Notes: generated by a model from the sequence alone, not told the origin. Numbered from the stretch's first letter, positions 19,039 to 28,422 are shown. The stretch is DNA of 64,000 bases from Hypericibacter terrae (GCF_008728855.1 NZ_CP042906.1:4081570-4145569); one strand, 5' to 3'. Numbers and translations are program-made.

Positions 19039-21840
19039 TCAGACGGTCGCGGTATGCACGACCACGCCGCTTTCGACGGCGACGTCATGCCCGCCGGCAT
19101 CCTGATAGACATTGTAGCTTACAGCCGCGCCGCCATAGGCCGCACCGAGATGCACCCCGGTGGCTACCGAGGTGAAGCTGGTGCTCGAGAGATCGACGGA
19201 ATCCGCCGCGGTACCGCGAACGACCAGCTCGACCGCGTGGCCGGCGACCGTCTCGCCCGTATTGTTCCCAGTCGCGAGGTCCAGCACGTCGCTGGCATCG
19301 AGCGTCACGGCCTGGGCGCCCGCCGGCCGGAGATCCAACATCTCGATGCTCTGGAAATGCCCGGCGGGCAGCGTGGTGAAATCGACGGACTGGCCCAGCT
19401 CCAGCGCATCGATCCCATTGCCGCCATCATAGACGTTGTCCGAATTGTTGAAGACCAGCGTGTCGCTTCCGTTCTCGCCCAGGAGCGTGTCGACGCCGGC
19501 GCCCTCGCTCGTATCGTGACCGCCGCCATCGAGCCGGTCATTGCCATCGCCGCCAAGAAGCTGGTCGGCCCCGCCGCCGCCATTGAGCGTGTCGTTGTCG
19601 GCGCCGCCCAGCAGCGAATCGTTGCCACCGCCGCCGAGGATGGAATCGTTGCCATTGCCGCCGTCGATCGTGTCGTCGCCGTCATTGCCGACGACCTGGC
19701 CGCCCACGACGTTGAAGACCCAGTTGCCGTCCGGATCGGTGCCGGGATTGCTCGTCGTCTCGAGCCCGAGCATCGCGTCCTGATTGCCCGATTGCGGGAG
19801 CTCGAAGAAATCCGAGCCGTCGCCGGAGTTCCAGCCCGCGCGCGCGACGGTGCCGCCCAGGCCGCCGGAGCCGCCGCTGGCGTCGCCCGTGGTCCAGTCG
19901 ATGTTCTCATAGCGGAACTCGAAGGCGAAGTTGCCGTCGCCGGTGTTCTGGATAACGAGCTGGAACGCATCGAGCTTGTCGGTATGCCCTCCGAAATAGC
20001 CCACATCGTCCCAGGTGATGGTGATCCTGCCGTTCTCAGGGTCCAGGTCGTAATAAACCTCGTTGCTTCCGGTCGAGGTTCCGCCCGGCGTGGGCGTCAG
20101 ATGATGAGCGGCGTCCGTGCCATCGCCGCGCGTGTCCACGTCCGCGAAGAACGGCGCGATCATGGGATTGTTGGTGGCCCCCGTCAGCGAGAAGGGGGTG
20201 AAGGTGCCCAGCGGCGCGGCGAAGGTGATGTTGCCGTTGTTGTTGATGTAGAACCCGTTATAGGTCGTGCCGAAGAAGTTCATCCCGGTGGGGAAGACCG
20301 AGGAGATGTCGATCAATCCCGTCGACCCGTCGTCGTTCGGGCTCAAGACTCCTTCGCCGAAACCGGCCGGCCCGCCCAGGCCGTTGATCAGCGCGTTGCC
20401 GCCGGTTCCGAGTTCCGGGACCGCTGCCGCCGCCAGGAGGTGCGGCGCTTCCTCCCCATTGCCGCCCGTGGTGTCGCCGCCGACGAGAATATCGTTGCCG
20501 TCGCCGCCGCTGATGCTGTCGTTGCCGTCGCCGCCATGGACCGTGTCGTCGCCGTTCCCGCCGTCGAGACGATCGGCGCCCGCCGAGCCCAGAATCGAAT
20601 CGTTGCCGTTGTTGCCGGCGAGAGAATCGTCGCCCGGGCCGCCCACCAGGGTGTCGTTGCCGTCCTCTCCCAGCGCCGTGTCGTTGCCGGATCCGGCGTC
20701 GATCGAGTCGTTGCCGGGTCCGCCATCGATCGAGTCTGCACCGTTGCCCGCGACCACCGTGTCGTTGCCGCCTCCGGCCAGAATCGTGTCGTTGCTGTCC
20801 TCACCAAGGATGAGCTCGTTGTGGGGTCCGCCCACCAGCGTGTCGGGGCCGGGCGTGCCGGTGATGGTGTCGCTCTCGGCCCCGTGAAGCGTATGCTGCT
20901 CAGGATTGGGCGGCGGCACCGGCGGTTCGAGATTGGGGAGGAAGGTGCTTTCGAGCGGATGCAGCGGTCCGCCCGGCCCGGTTTCGCCCGCTCCGCCCAG
21001 GCCCGTCAGGCCGGGCAGCCCGAGCAGCGAATCGAACAGCTGCGACAGGAAGGCGGCGTTGATGCCGCCATTGTGGAACGGGCCGGCGCCACCGCCCGCA
21101 GCCGGAACGATCAGATTCTCGAGCTCGGTGTGCTTCTCATAGCTTTCGTTCTGCAGATCGAGCTCCGGATCCAACTGCAACAGCGGGCCGAAGAATTGCT
21201 GAATCTGCTCGAGTGTGAGCTTGAATGCCGTCTGTGGCGGCGTCTGCTGGTCATGCAGCACGGTGGCTTCGAACAATTCGTCGAGCTCGACCTGACCGGC
21301 GGCATTGAAGACGACGACATGCCCGACATGCCCTGCGATGTCGCGCAGCAGCGCCAGCAGGAGGCCATGCTCGGTCTCGGACAGCTGGCCGGCGACGGAG
21401 GTCCCGCGCACGCCGATCGAACCGGCCGGGGTGTTGACCGTCATGCCATCACCGGCGCTCCCGGCGATGGATCCGGTGACGAACACGAAGGCGCCGGCCA
21501 CGGCCACGGTCATGGCGTTGTCCGATGCCGACGGATCGTAGATCAGCTTGTCGATGGTCATTTCGGCGTTGCCGCCGAGCACGAAATCGGTTCCGTCGAC
21601 GAAGCGGATCTGAACCCCTCCCTCGGGGTCGGTCCGGATCGTGTCGTCGGCATAGACCTTATCGCCGACCGCCAGCGTGGCTTCGTTGCCGTCGGCATGC
21701 TTCACATGAATGGCGCCCTCGGCCGTCGCGATCTGGCCGATCGCCTGGCCCTGCAACTGCGCCAGTTGAACTCCCGGAGCGGCGATGCCCGGACTTTCCA
21801 ATCCAGAACCCGTGTTGCCGCCAAGCGCTCCGTCTGCCAT
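19039..21840 (-). CDS. FecR-domain / RTX calcium-binding / nidogen-like secreted protein
   Basis: A 933-residue acidic protein without an N-terminal signal peptide. Residues about 45-150 resemble the FecR domain (VGDKVYADDTIRTDPEG, then TPAGSIGVRGT). Residues 325-456 hold about 14 Gly/Asp-rich RTX nonapeptides (GGxGxDxhx). Residues about 505-715 form a nidogen-like NIDO domain (GMNFFGTTYNGFYINNNGNI, then MIAPFFADVDTRG, then ITWDDVGYF). A second RTX block covers 718-815, and a beta-rich C-terminus without Lys/Arg follows, as in type I secretion substrates. It probably binds Ca2+ outside the cell as an adhesin or surface protein. No type I secretion gene is adjacent. GGGGGAG lies upstream of the ATG. 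Confidence 0.85.
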   Translation of the reverse strand: MADGALGGNTGSGLESPGIAAPGVQLAQLQGQAIGQIATAEGAIHVKHADGNEATLAVGDKVYADDTIRTDPEGGVQIRFVDGTDFVLGGNAEMTIDKLIYDPSASDNAMTVAVAGAFVFVTGSIAGSAGDGMTVNTPAGSIGVRGTSVAGQLSETEHGLLLALLRDIAGHVGHVVVFNAAGQVELDELFEATVLHDQQTPPQTAFKLTLEQIQQFFGPLLQLDPELDLQNESYEKHTELENLIVPAAGGGAGPFHNGGINAAFLSQLFDSLLGLPGLTGLGGAGETGPGGPLHPLESTFLPNLEPPVPPPNPEQHTLHGAESDTITGTPGPDTLVGGPHNELILGEDSNDTILAGGGNDTVVAGNGADSIDGGPGNDSIDAGSGNDTALGEDGNDTLVGGPGDDSLAGNNGNDSILGSAGADRLDGGNGDDTVHGGDGNDSISGGDGNDILVGGDTTGGNGEEAPHLLAAAAVPELGTGGNALINGLGGPAGFGEGVLSPNDDGSTGLIDISSVFPTGMNFFGTTYNGFYINNNGNITFAAPLGTFTPFSLTGATNNPMIAPFFADVDTRGDGTDAAHHLTPTPGGTSTGSNEVYYDLDPENGRITITWDDVGYFGGHTDKLDAFQLVIQNTGDGNFAFEFRYENIDWTTGDASGGSGGLGGTVARAGWNSGDGSDFFELPQSGNQDAMLGLETTSNPGTDPDGNWVFNVVGGQVVGNDGDDTIDGGNGNDSILGGGGNDSLLGGADNDTLNGGGGADQLLGGDGNDRLDGGGHDTSEGAGVDTLLGENGSDTLVFNNSDNVYDGGNGIDALELGQSVDFTTLPAGHFQSIEMLDLRPAGAQAVTLDASDVLDLATGNNTGETVAGHAVELVVRGTAADSVDLSSTSFTSVATGVHLGAAYGGAAVSYNVYQDAGGHDVAVESGVVVHTATV

Positions 21841-22056
21841 GCGCCACTCCCCCGGACGTCGCGAACCGACGTCAGCCTACGGCCGATTGCGAACCCCATT
21901 TCATATCTATTGTTAAGGTCATGCCGAATTCAGAAGGAGAATGAACGACCCGGATTCTCGCTTCGTGAATTCTCGTTCATGCGCCGGAGCCATGGGAAAG
22001 GCCGGGCGACAGGGCGGACTCGCGGCGTAGGAAAAAAATCTGGACCGAGGGGCCCG

Positions 22057-22752
22057 TCACTTTGCCGGCGCGCGCCGCCTTGTGGCCAGCAGCAGGATTC
22101 CGACCAGCAGGAACCCGGCCAGGGCCCCGAGCCCGGCCTGCCAGACCTGGAGAAAGTGACAAAGCCGCTGAAGGAAGGTCGGTGCCGGCGGCTTTTCGGC
22201 GGCGGGCGGCTTGACGAATTCGGCCCACAGCCCGTTGCCGGTGCGCCGCGCCTCGGCCTCGGCCTGGTCGTAGCGCTCGGCCAGCTGCGGATCCGCATCC
22301 TTGGCGCGTGTCGCATAGCGATCGACGGTACCCACCCCGGCTAGCAGCAGGGCTTCGCTCAAGTCGATGTCGCCCAACCGGCAGACGGCGAATTTATGGA
22401 GCTGCAGGTCGCGCGCAGCGACCACGCAATGGACCCGGCCGTCGCCGCCGAGCAGGCCGTCGAGTGCCAGGCGCGCCTTGATGCCGCCGGGCGCCGCCAT
22501 GGCCGGAACCTGGATGCCGAACAGAATCAGGCGCTCTTCGCCCAATTGCAGCGTGCCGCCGTCGAGCACGATGGCGGAGCCCTCGAATTCCTGCGGCGGC
22601 GGCGGCGCCAGCGGCGCGGTCTGGACCGGCGTCGCGGGCATGGCCGGGGGGACGGGTGGGTTGTCGGCGCGCGCGGTGAGGCTCGCCGCGGTCATGAGCG
22701 CCGCCAGCGAAGCGGCCGCGGCGAAACTCTGCAGGGAAGGACGGATTTTCAT
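22057..22752 (-). CDS. staphylococcal-nuclease-fold protein, probably non-catalytic, membrane anchored
   Basis: A 231-residue protein with an N-terminal signal sequence (residues 1-29), a Pro-rich linker (31-53), an SNase-like domain (about 55-180) and a C-terminal membrane segment (about 207-223) followed by RRR. The fold pattern is visible (LFGIQVPA, GRVHCVVAARD, VCRLGDIDLSEALLLAGVG, YDQAEAEARRTGNGLWAE). The catalytic signatures DAPE and D-x-YGR are replaced by QVPAMA and RDLQLHKF, so nuclease activity is unlikely. It may bind nucleic acid or protein at the envelope. ATG at 22752 is chosen for the signal peptide; its Shine-Dalgarno is weak. It reads towards the RTX gene, 216 bp away. Confidence 0.65.
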   Translation of the reverse strand: MKIRPSLQSFAAAASLAALMTAASLTARADNPPVPPAMPATPVQTAPLAPPPPQEFEGSAIVLDGGTLQLGEERLILFGIQVPAMAAPGGIKARLALDGLLGGDGRVHCVVAARDLQLHKFAVCRLGDIDLSEALLLAGVGTVDRYATRAKDADPQLAERYDQAEAEARRTGNGLWAEFVKPPAAEKPPAPTFLQRLCHFLQVWQAGLGALAGFLLVGILLLATRRRAPAK

Positions 22753-23411
22753 GCGCCGGCAATGTGACCGGTGCCACCGGGCGGGGCAAGCGCCGAAGGA
22801 ATCGTTACAGGCTCGATCCGGACCGACCGGCAAAGAAAGGGCCTCGCCCCGCCGGACCGATGGCCGGCGGTGGCTGTCATCGTCTTGTGGGGTAGGGCCG
22901 GACGAGCCGGAAGGAACCGAGGCCGGATCGCCCCGCGGGCGCGAAAAGCGCGATCCTTGAGCCACCGCCGCAGCCGCCGCCGACAGAGAGGGGACTCTGT
23001 CAGCGGGTTAGGCCACAGGGAGAGACGGAAGACGCCGCCTTGCATGGGCTTGCAGGGACCGCTCCTCGCGTCGGGATCGACCATAAAGGCCGGGCGCTGA
23101 ACAAAGGATGAAGCGCGATCGTGGCATCGAAAGTTTTGCCGATGAAATCTCGCTTTTCTCGACTCCCGAGATCATGGATTTTGGGCGCGCACGCAATGTG
23201 AGAAATCAATGACAGAACACAAGCGATTGACTCGCCGTGGAATCCCTTATGCTAGACAAGAGCCGCCGCGCGCCTATCATCACGCGCCGATCGACCTGCG
23301 GGCACAGAAAATTTTCTCGGGCGCTCACTTCATGGAACAGACGATGTCATCGACGACCGCCTGGCTGCCGCTCACGACACCCCGACAGCCTGGAATGAAA
23401 GAGGACCGGCG
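22753..23411. other. 659-bp divergent intergenic region
   Basis: No gene that I can support lies here. The part from about 23100 to 23340 is poorer in GC than the flanks. Two short frames chain by ATGA overlaps into cysQ (23108-23212 and 23209-23415), but their third-codon positions are not G/C-biased and they resemble nothing. A promoter candidate sits at 23227-23253. Confidence 0.5.
23227..23253 (+). promoter_or_regulatory. candidate promoter for cysQ
   Basis: TTGACT at 23227-23232 and TATGCT at 23248-23253 resemble -35 and -10 elements with a short 15-base spacer; TGCTAG at 23250 would give 17 bases. The surrounding DNA is AT-richer than average. It lies about 160 bp before the cysQ start. 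Confidence 0.35.
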
Positions 23412-24227
23412 ATGAACGCGCAGGCGGGCGAGACCGCCGAGCTGCTCGAACGGCTGGCGGGCCTCGCCGAGCAGGCCGGCGACGAGATTCTGCGCCATTA
23501 TCAGGGTCCGATCGCGGTGACGCGAAAGGCCGACGCCTCACCGGTCACGGCGGCGGACCAGGCGGCGGAAGCGATCATCCTCGAGACGCTGGCCCCGCTC
23601 CTGCCCGGTGTCCCGGTGATCGCCGAGGAAGCCAGCGCTGCGGGAAACACGCCGGCGATCGGCCCCAATAGGTCGCCCGACCGGCGCTTCTGGTTGGTCG
23701 ATCCGCTCGACGGGACCAAGGAGTTCCTGAGCCGCAACGGGCAATTCACCGTCAATATCGCCCTGATCCAGGGCAGCCGGCCGATCCTGGGCGTGGTGCA
23801 TCTGCCGGCGCTGGGGACGACCTATACCGGCAGCGCACCCGCCACGGGCGGCGCCGGCATCGCCATGCTGGCCCATCGCGGCGACCGGCCCCGGCCCATC
23901 GCCTGCCGCCAACAGCCCAAGGACGGGGCGATCGTGCTCGCCAGCCGCTCCCATGCCAACGAGGCGGCACTCCAGGCCTTTCTCTCGACCGAGCAGGTGG
24001 CGACGCTCGAAAATGCCGGCAGCTCGCTCAAATTCTGCCGCGTCGCCGAGGGCCTCGCCGACATCTATCCCCGGCTGGGCCGCACCATGGAGTGGGACAC
24101 GGCCGCAGGCCAGGCGGTACTGACCGCGGCGGGCGGCTCGGTCCGGACCTTGGACGGCAAGGAACTCGGCTATGGCAAGCCGGGCTTCGAGAACCCGCAT
24201 TTCGTGGCGCGCGGTCGGGACGCGTGA
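23412..24227 (+). CDS. cysQ: 3'(2'),5'-bisphosphate nucleotidase CysQ
   Basis: Hydrolyses 3'-phosphoadenosine 5'-phosphate to AMP and phosphate, clearing a by-product of sulfate assimilation. The 271-residue protein belongs to the inositol monophosphatase superfamily: metal ligands in VIAEEAS (about 75-81), WLVDPLDGTKEFLSRNGQFT (about 95-114) and MEWDTAAGQAVLTAAGG (about 226-242). KEF and NGQFTVN after DPLDGT are typical of CysQ rather than inositol monophosphatase. GAGGA precedes the ATG. The stop overlaps the GTG start of the next gene. Confidence 0.92.
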   Translation: MNAQAGETAELLERLAGLAEQAGDEILRHYQGPIAVTRKADASPVTAADQAAEAIILETLAPLLPGVPVIAEEASAAGNTPAIGPNRSPDRRFWLVDPLDGTKEFLSRNGQFTVNIALIQGSRPILGVVHLPALGTTYTGSAPATGGAGIAMLAHRGDRPRPIACRQQPKDGAIVLASRSHANEAALQAFLSTEQVATLENAGSSLKFCRVAEGLADIYPRLGRTMEWDTAAGQAVLTAAGGSVRTLDGKELGYGKPGFENPHFVARGRDA

Positions 24228-25207
24228 GCAAGCCGGCGTCACGGATTCTGCCGCCGACCGACGCCGCGATCGCCGAAGCCGCGGCCCTGCTCGGAGCGGG
24301 TGCGCTGGTCGCCCTGCCGACCGAGACGGTCTACGGCCTCGCCGGCGACGCCACCTCCGACCTCGCGGTCGCGGCCATCTTCGCCGCCAAGGAACGGCCG
24401 CAGTTCAATCCGCTGATCGCGCATTACCCATCCGCCGGCGAAGCCGCCCGCGATGTGACGTTCGACGAGAAGGCCAGCGAGCTGGCACGACGGTTCTGGC
24501 CGGGCCCGCTGACCTTGGTGCTGCCCCGCCGCGCGGACTGCCGTGTGAGCCTGCTCGCCAGCGCCGGCCTCGACAGCCAGGCGGTGCGCGTCCCGCGCCA
24601 TGAGGTGGCGCAGCGCCTGCTCGCCAAATTCGGAAAACCCCTCGCCGCCCCCAGCGCCAACCGCTCCGGCCGTATCAGCCCCACCCAGCCCTCTCATGTC
24701 GCTGAGGAGCTGGGCGAGCGCGTCGCGCTGATCCTCGATGGCGGCCCCTGCAAGATCGGAATCGAATCCACCGTGGTGGCGCTTCTCGGCGGCGGACCGC
24801 TGCTGCTCCGCCCGGGCGCCGTCACCGAAGAAGAAATCGAAGCGGCGATCGGTCCGATCGCTCATGCCGGCGAGGGCGGACAGCCGCGGGGACCCGGCAT
24901 GCTGGCCAGCCATTACGCGCCGGACCTGCCGTTGCGACTCGATGCCAGGGAGCTGCGTGAAGGCGAGGCCCTGCTGGGATTCGGACCGCTGACAATCGGA
25001 GAAGCGAAGCTGGCGATCAATCTCAGCCCCCGCGGCGATCTCGAGGAGGCGGCGGCGCAGCTCTTCGCGGCGCTGCGGCGCCTGGACCGGCAGGGGCGCA
25101 AGCAGGGGCTCACCGGCATCGCCGCCATGCCGATCCCCGAGCGCGGACTCGGGCGCGCGATCAACGATCGTCTGCGGCGCGCGGCAGCGCCCCGCTCGGG
25201 CCGCTGA
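24224..25207 (+). CDS. L-threonylcarbamoyladenylate synthase (Sua5/YciO/YrdC family)
   Basis: Forms threonylcarbamoyl-AMP from threonine, bicarbonate and ATP for the t6A modification of ANN-decoding tRNAs. The 327-residue protein has the YrdC domain (PTETVYGLAGDA, KERPQFNPLIAHY, SANRSGRISPTQPSHV, then STVVAL and LLRPGAVT) and an additional C-terminal Sua5 domain (PRGPGMLASHYAP onwards), so it is of Sua5 rather than TsaC length. GTG at 24224 overlaps the cysQ stop (GTGA), so the genes are translationally coupled; the in-frame extension to 24092 lies inside cysQ and is rejected. Confidence 0.9.
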   Translation: MSKPASRILPPTDAAIAEAAALLGAGALVALPTETVYGLAGDATSDLAVAAIFAAKERPQFNPLIAHYPSAGEAARDVTFDEKASELARRFWPGPLTLVLPRRADCRVSLLASAGLDSQAVRVPRHEVAQRLLAKFGKPLAAPSANRSGRISPTQPSHVAEELGERVALILDGGPCKIGIESTVVALLGGGPLLLRPGAVTEEEIEAAIGPIAHAGEGGQPRGPGMLASHYAPDLPLRLDARELREGEALLGFGPLTIGEAKLAINLSPRGDLEEAAAQLFAALRRLDRQGRKQGLTGIAAMPIPERGLGRAINDRLRRAAAPRSGR

Positions 25208-25309
25208 TTCCCGGCGTCGATCGTCGCGACTCGCCCGAAGAGCGCTGTTCGATGCCAAGGCGCGCGATTAAGCTTGGGTAACGCCCCGCCATCGGAAGGA
25301 TCCCGAGTC

Positions 25310-27106
25310 ATGACGGACTATGTCGCGCCCCTGGCCGAAATGCGTTTCGTGCTGGACGAGACGGTGGGCCTCGATGCCATCGCAAAGCTGCCGGGGTTCG
25401 AGGATGCGACGCCCGAACTGGTCGAGCAGGTCCTGACCGAGGCCGGCAAGTTCGCCGCCGGCATGCTGGCACCGCTCAATCGCATCGGCGACGAGGAGGG
25501 CAGCCGTCTCGAGAATGGCGCCGTCGTCACGCCAAAGGGATTCCGCGAGGGCTATCGGGCCTTCGTCGAAGGCGGCTGGAACAGCGTGCCGTTCGACGCC
25601 GAATGGGGCGGACAAGGCCTGCCCTGGTCGATCGCCACCGCGCTGCAGGAGATGTGGTCGTCGGCGAGCCTGGCATTCTCGCTCTGCTCCCTGCTGACGC
25701 AAGGTGCCGTCGAGGCGTTGCAGCGCCATGGCTCGCCGGAGCAGAAAGCCGCCTATCTGCCGAAGCTGATCTCGGGCGAATGGTCCGGGACGATGAATCT
25801 GACCGAGCCCCAGGCGGGATCGGATGTCGGCGCCTTGCGCACCCGCGCGGTCAAGGAAGGCGACCGCTATCGCATCACCGGGCAGAAGATCTTCATCACC
25901 TATGGCGAGCAGGATCTCAGCGAGAACATCGTCCATCTGGTGCTGGCGCGTACCCCCAACGCGCCGGCCGGCACCAAGGGCATCTCGCTCTTCATCGTGC
26001 CGAAGTTCCTGCCCAATCCGGACGGGAGCCTGGGTGCCCGCAACGATCTGCGATGTCTCTCGCTCGAGCATAAGCTCGGTATCAAGGCGAGCCCCACCTG
26101 CGTGATGGCCTATGGCGAGAGCGATGGCGGCGCCATCGGCTTCCTGGTCGGCGAGGAGCAGCGCGGCATGGAGTACATGTTCACGATGATGAACAATGCG
26201 CGGCTCAATGTCGGGGTCCAGGGGCTCGCGGTCGCCGAACGTGCGCTGCAACAGGCGCGCAGCTATGCGCGCGAGCGCGTGCAGAGCCGGCCGGTCGATG
26301 CAAAAGGCGGCGCGCCCGCCGCCATCATCCATCATCCCGACGTGCGCCGGATGCTGATGACCATGCGGGCCCTGGTAGAGGCGATGCGCGCCCTCATCTA
26401 TCTGAATGCGGCGGCGCTCGATCGCGCCAAACGCGCCACGGACGAAGCGGCCCGCTCCCAGGCGCTGATGCGCGCCGAGCTGCTGACGCCGCTCTCCAAG
26501 GCCTGGAGCACCGATCGCGGCGTCGACGTCGCCTCGCTCAACATCCAGATCCATGGCGGCCTCGGCTTCATCGAGAGCACCGGTGCGGCCCAGCATCTGC
26601 GCGACGTGCGCATCACGCCGATCTATGAAGGCACCAACGGCATCCAGGCGATCGATCTCGTCGGAAGGAAGCTCGGTCGCGACCAGGGCGCGGCCATGAC
26701 GGCGCTGATCGCCGAGATGCGCGCCGACCTGGCGAGCCTGAACGGCGATGGCGACAAGGACCTGGCGACATTGGCGAAGGCGCTGGCGCCCGCACTCGAC
26801 GATCTCGCCAAAGCGACGCAATGGCTCGTGGAGCGGCTCAAGAGCGGCCTGCCCCAGGTTCTCGCGGGCGCCACGCCCTATCTCGATCTCGCCGGAACGA
26901 CGGTGGGCGCCTGGCAGCTGGCGCGGCAGGCGCAAGCGGCGCGCCGCCGTCTGGCTGCGGGCGGCGAGGATGGCAACTATCTTTCGGCCAAGATCGCCAC
27001 GGCGCTGTTCTTCGCGGCCCATATCCTGCCGCACAGCCAGGGGCTTGCCGCGGCCGTGACCGCGGGCGCCGACAGCACCCTTCGCCTCGCGCCCGATCAG
27101 ATCTGA
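25310..27106 (+). CDS. acyl-CoA dehydrogenase with C-terminal extension (DmdC-like)
   Basis: A 598-residue FAD enzyme of the long acyl-CoA dehydrogenase subfamily that includes 3-methylmercaptopropionyl-CoA dehydrogenase. Visible motifs are an N-terminal helical part, FAD-contacting MNLTEPQAGSDVG (about 162-174), GQKIFITYGEQD (about 195), the QIHGGLGFIESTGA flavin motif near 412 and the catalytic Glu in IYEGTNGIQAIDLVGRKL near 440. A C-terminal four-helix extension (about 460-598) defines the subfamily. The exact acyl substrate is unknown. ATG at 25310 follows GGAAGGA; the upstream extension to 25274 is not supported. Confidence 0.87.
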   Translation: MTDYVAPLAEMRFVLDETVGLDAIAKLPGFEDATPELVEQVLTEAGKFAAGMLAPLNRIGDEEGSRLENGAVVTPKGFREGYRAFVEGGWNSVPFDAEWGGQGLPWSIATALQEMWSSASLAFSLCSLLTQGAVEALQRHGSPEQKAAYLPKLISGEWSGTMNLTEPQAGSDVGALRTRAVKEGDRYRITGQKIFITYGEQDLSENIVHLVLARTPNAPAGTKGISLFIVPKFLPNPDGSLGARNDLRCLSLEHKLGIKASPTCVMAYGESDGGAIGFLVGEEQRGMEYMFTMMNNARLNVGVQGLAVAERALQQARSYARERVQSRPVDAKGGAPAAIIHHPDVRRMLMTMRALVEAMRALIYLNAAALDRAKRATDEAARSQALMRAELLTPLSKAWSTDRGVDVASLNIQIHGGLGFIESTGAAQHLRDVRITPIYEGTNGIQAIDLVGRKLGRDQGAAMTALIAEMRADLASLNGDGDKDLATLAKALAPALDDLAKATQWLVERLKSGLPQVLAGATPYLDLAGTTVGAWQLARQAQAARRRLAAGGEDGNYLSAKIATALFFAAHILPHSQGLAAAVTAGADSTLRLAPDQI

Positions 27107-27292
27107 TCGAATCCCGCCGATAGGATTCTCAGCCAACCCAACTGTTCTGCGCCGTAAATGGCGCGGAATTGGTTCAGGCGGTATGGTTCTGGCTTGCCAA
27201 GGGCCAGCCATCCGCGCTTTCATTCCTGCGGCAAACAGGCGCTGGAACGGATGACCGCAACCGGCACCAAGAATTCCAAGGGAGGAATCATT

Positions 27293-28270
27293 ATGGCGAA
27301 AGGCTTCAAGGCCCTCGCTGGCGCTGCAACCGTCATCGGCGGTCTGGCGTTGGCGGCGGGATGGGCTTCATCGGCCAAGGCCGAAGTGCCGGAATCGACC
27401 GACCCGATCAAGATCGCCCTGTTCGACTGGACCAGCGTCAACATCAACGCGAAGATCCTGGGCACCATCCTGACGCGGTTGGGATACAACGTCGAATATC
27501 CGACGGCCGACTATCTTTCGAGCCTGACGACGGGCCTAACCAATGGCGACCTCGATGTCGGCCTGGAGTTCTGGGACACGACCGCGGGCGAAGCCATGAA
27601 GGCGTCGGACGCGACCGGCCAGACCGAACGGCTGGGCGCGCTCGGCCCCAAGGCGAAGGAAGAGTGGTGGTACCCGATGTACATGAAGGAGAAGTGCCCC
27701 GGTCTGCCGGACTGGAAGGCGCTGCTCGATCCGAAATGCGCCGAAGCCTTCTCGACGCCGGAGACGGCGCCGAAGGGCCGCTATCTCGGCGGCCCCGTGA
27801 CCTGGGAAGGGTTCGACGACGAGCGTGTCGAGGCGCTGAAGCTGCCCTTCGTGGTGGTGCATGCGGGCACCGACGCGGCGATGTTCGCCGAGCTCGATTC
27901 CGCCTATCAGCGCAAGGCCCCGATCATGCTGTGGATCTACTCACCGCATTGGGCGCCGGCAAAGTATCAGGGCGAATGGGTGCAGTTCCCGGAATATACG
28001 CCCGAGTGCTACAACGACCCGAAATGGGGTGTGAACCCCGACCTCGCGCATGATTGCGGCAAGCCGCATGGCGAGATCTGGAAATATGCGTGGGCGGGCA
28101 TGAAGGACAAGTGGCCGGTCGCCTATAAGGTGGCGAAGGCCTATGTCATCGACGTCAACGATCTGAACCAGCTGAGCGGCCAGGTCGATCTCGATGGCAA
28201 GTCCATCGACGACGTTGCCACGGCCTGGGTCGATGCGCATGAATCGACTTGGAAGGCGTGGGCCCAGTAA
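27293..28270 (+). CDS. glycine betaine/choline-type ABC transporter substrate-binding protein
   Basis: Periplasmic binding protein of 325 residues in the ProX/OpuAC family. A Sec signal peptide (MAKGFKALAG onward, cleavage near SAKAEVPES at 29-30) precedes a mature domain starting IKIALFDWTSVNI. Aromatic residues expected for the quaternary ammonium cage are present (FWDTT near 95, WWYPMY near 122, WIYSPHW near 217). ATG at 27293 has GGAGGAA six bases upstream; the frame reaching back to 27158 is not used. A strong hairpin separates it from the ATPase and permease genes that complete the importer. Confidence 0.9.
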   Translation: MAKGFKALAGAATVIGGLALAAGWASSAKAEVPESTDPIKIALFDWTSVNINAKILGTILTRLGYNVEYPTADYLSSLTTGLTNGDLDVGLEFWDTTAGEAMKASDATGQTERLGALGPKAKEEWWYPMYMKEKCPGLPDWKALLDPKCAEAFSTPETAPKGRYLGGPVTWEGFDDERVEALKLPFVVVHAGTDAAMFAELDSAYQRKAPIMLWIYSPHWAPAKYQGEWVQFPEYTPECYNDPKWGVNPDLAHDCGKPHGEIWKYAWAGMKDKWPVAYKVAKAYVIDVNDLNQLSGQVDLDGKSIDDVATAWVDAHESTWKAWAQ

Positions 28271-28332
28271 GCAGTCGCTTCGACTTGAGAACGCGCGCAA
28301 GCGCCGGGCTTGAGTCCAACGCCGGAAGCAGG

Positions 28333-28370
28333 GACCGGTTCGAGGGTTGAAACACCTCGAACCGGTCTTT
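28333..28370 (+). terminator. intercistronic hairpin between binding-protein and ATPase genes
   Basis: GACCGGTTCGAG at 28333-28344 and CTCGAACCGGTC at 28356-28367 form a perfect 12-bp stem with an 11-nt loop, followed by only three T. It may partly terminate transcription or protect the 3' end of the binding-protein message, giving that component in excess over the membrane subunits, as is common in ABC importer operons. Confidence 0.6.
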
Positions 28371-28422
28371 CCGGTTAACGGGCCGGTTATCGGGCAGGCA
28401 ACGGCATCGGAGACATGAATCG

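Noticed and set aside
19027-22344. 1105-residue frame on the plus strand
   Set aside because: It is the mirror of the RTX gene; its repetitive Val/Ala/Ile pattern is only the complement of the Gly/Asp-rich repeats.
23108-23415. Two short frames (34 and 68 codons) chained by ATGA overlaps into cysQ
   Set aside because: Their third-codon positions lack the strong G/C bias of real genes here, no motifs are visible, and a promoter candidate lies inside the second.
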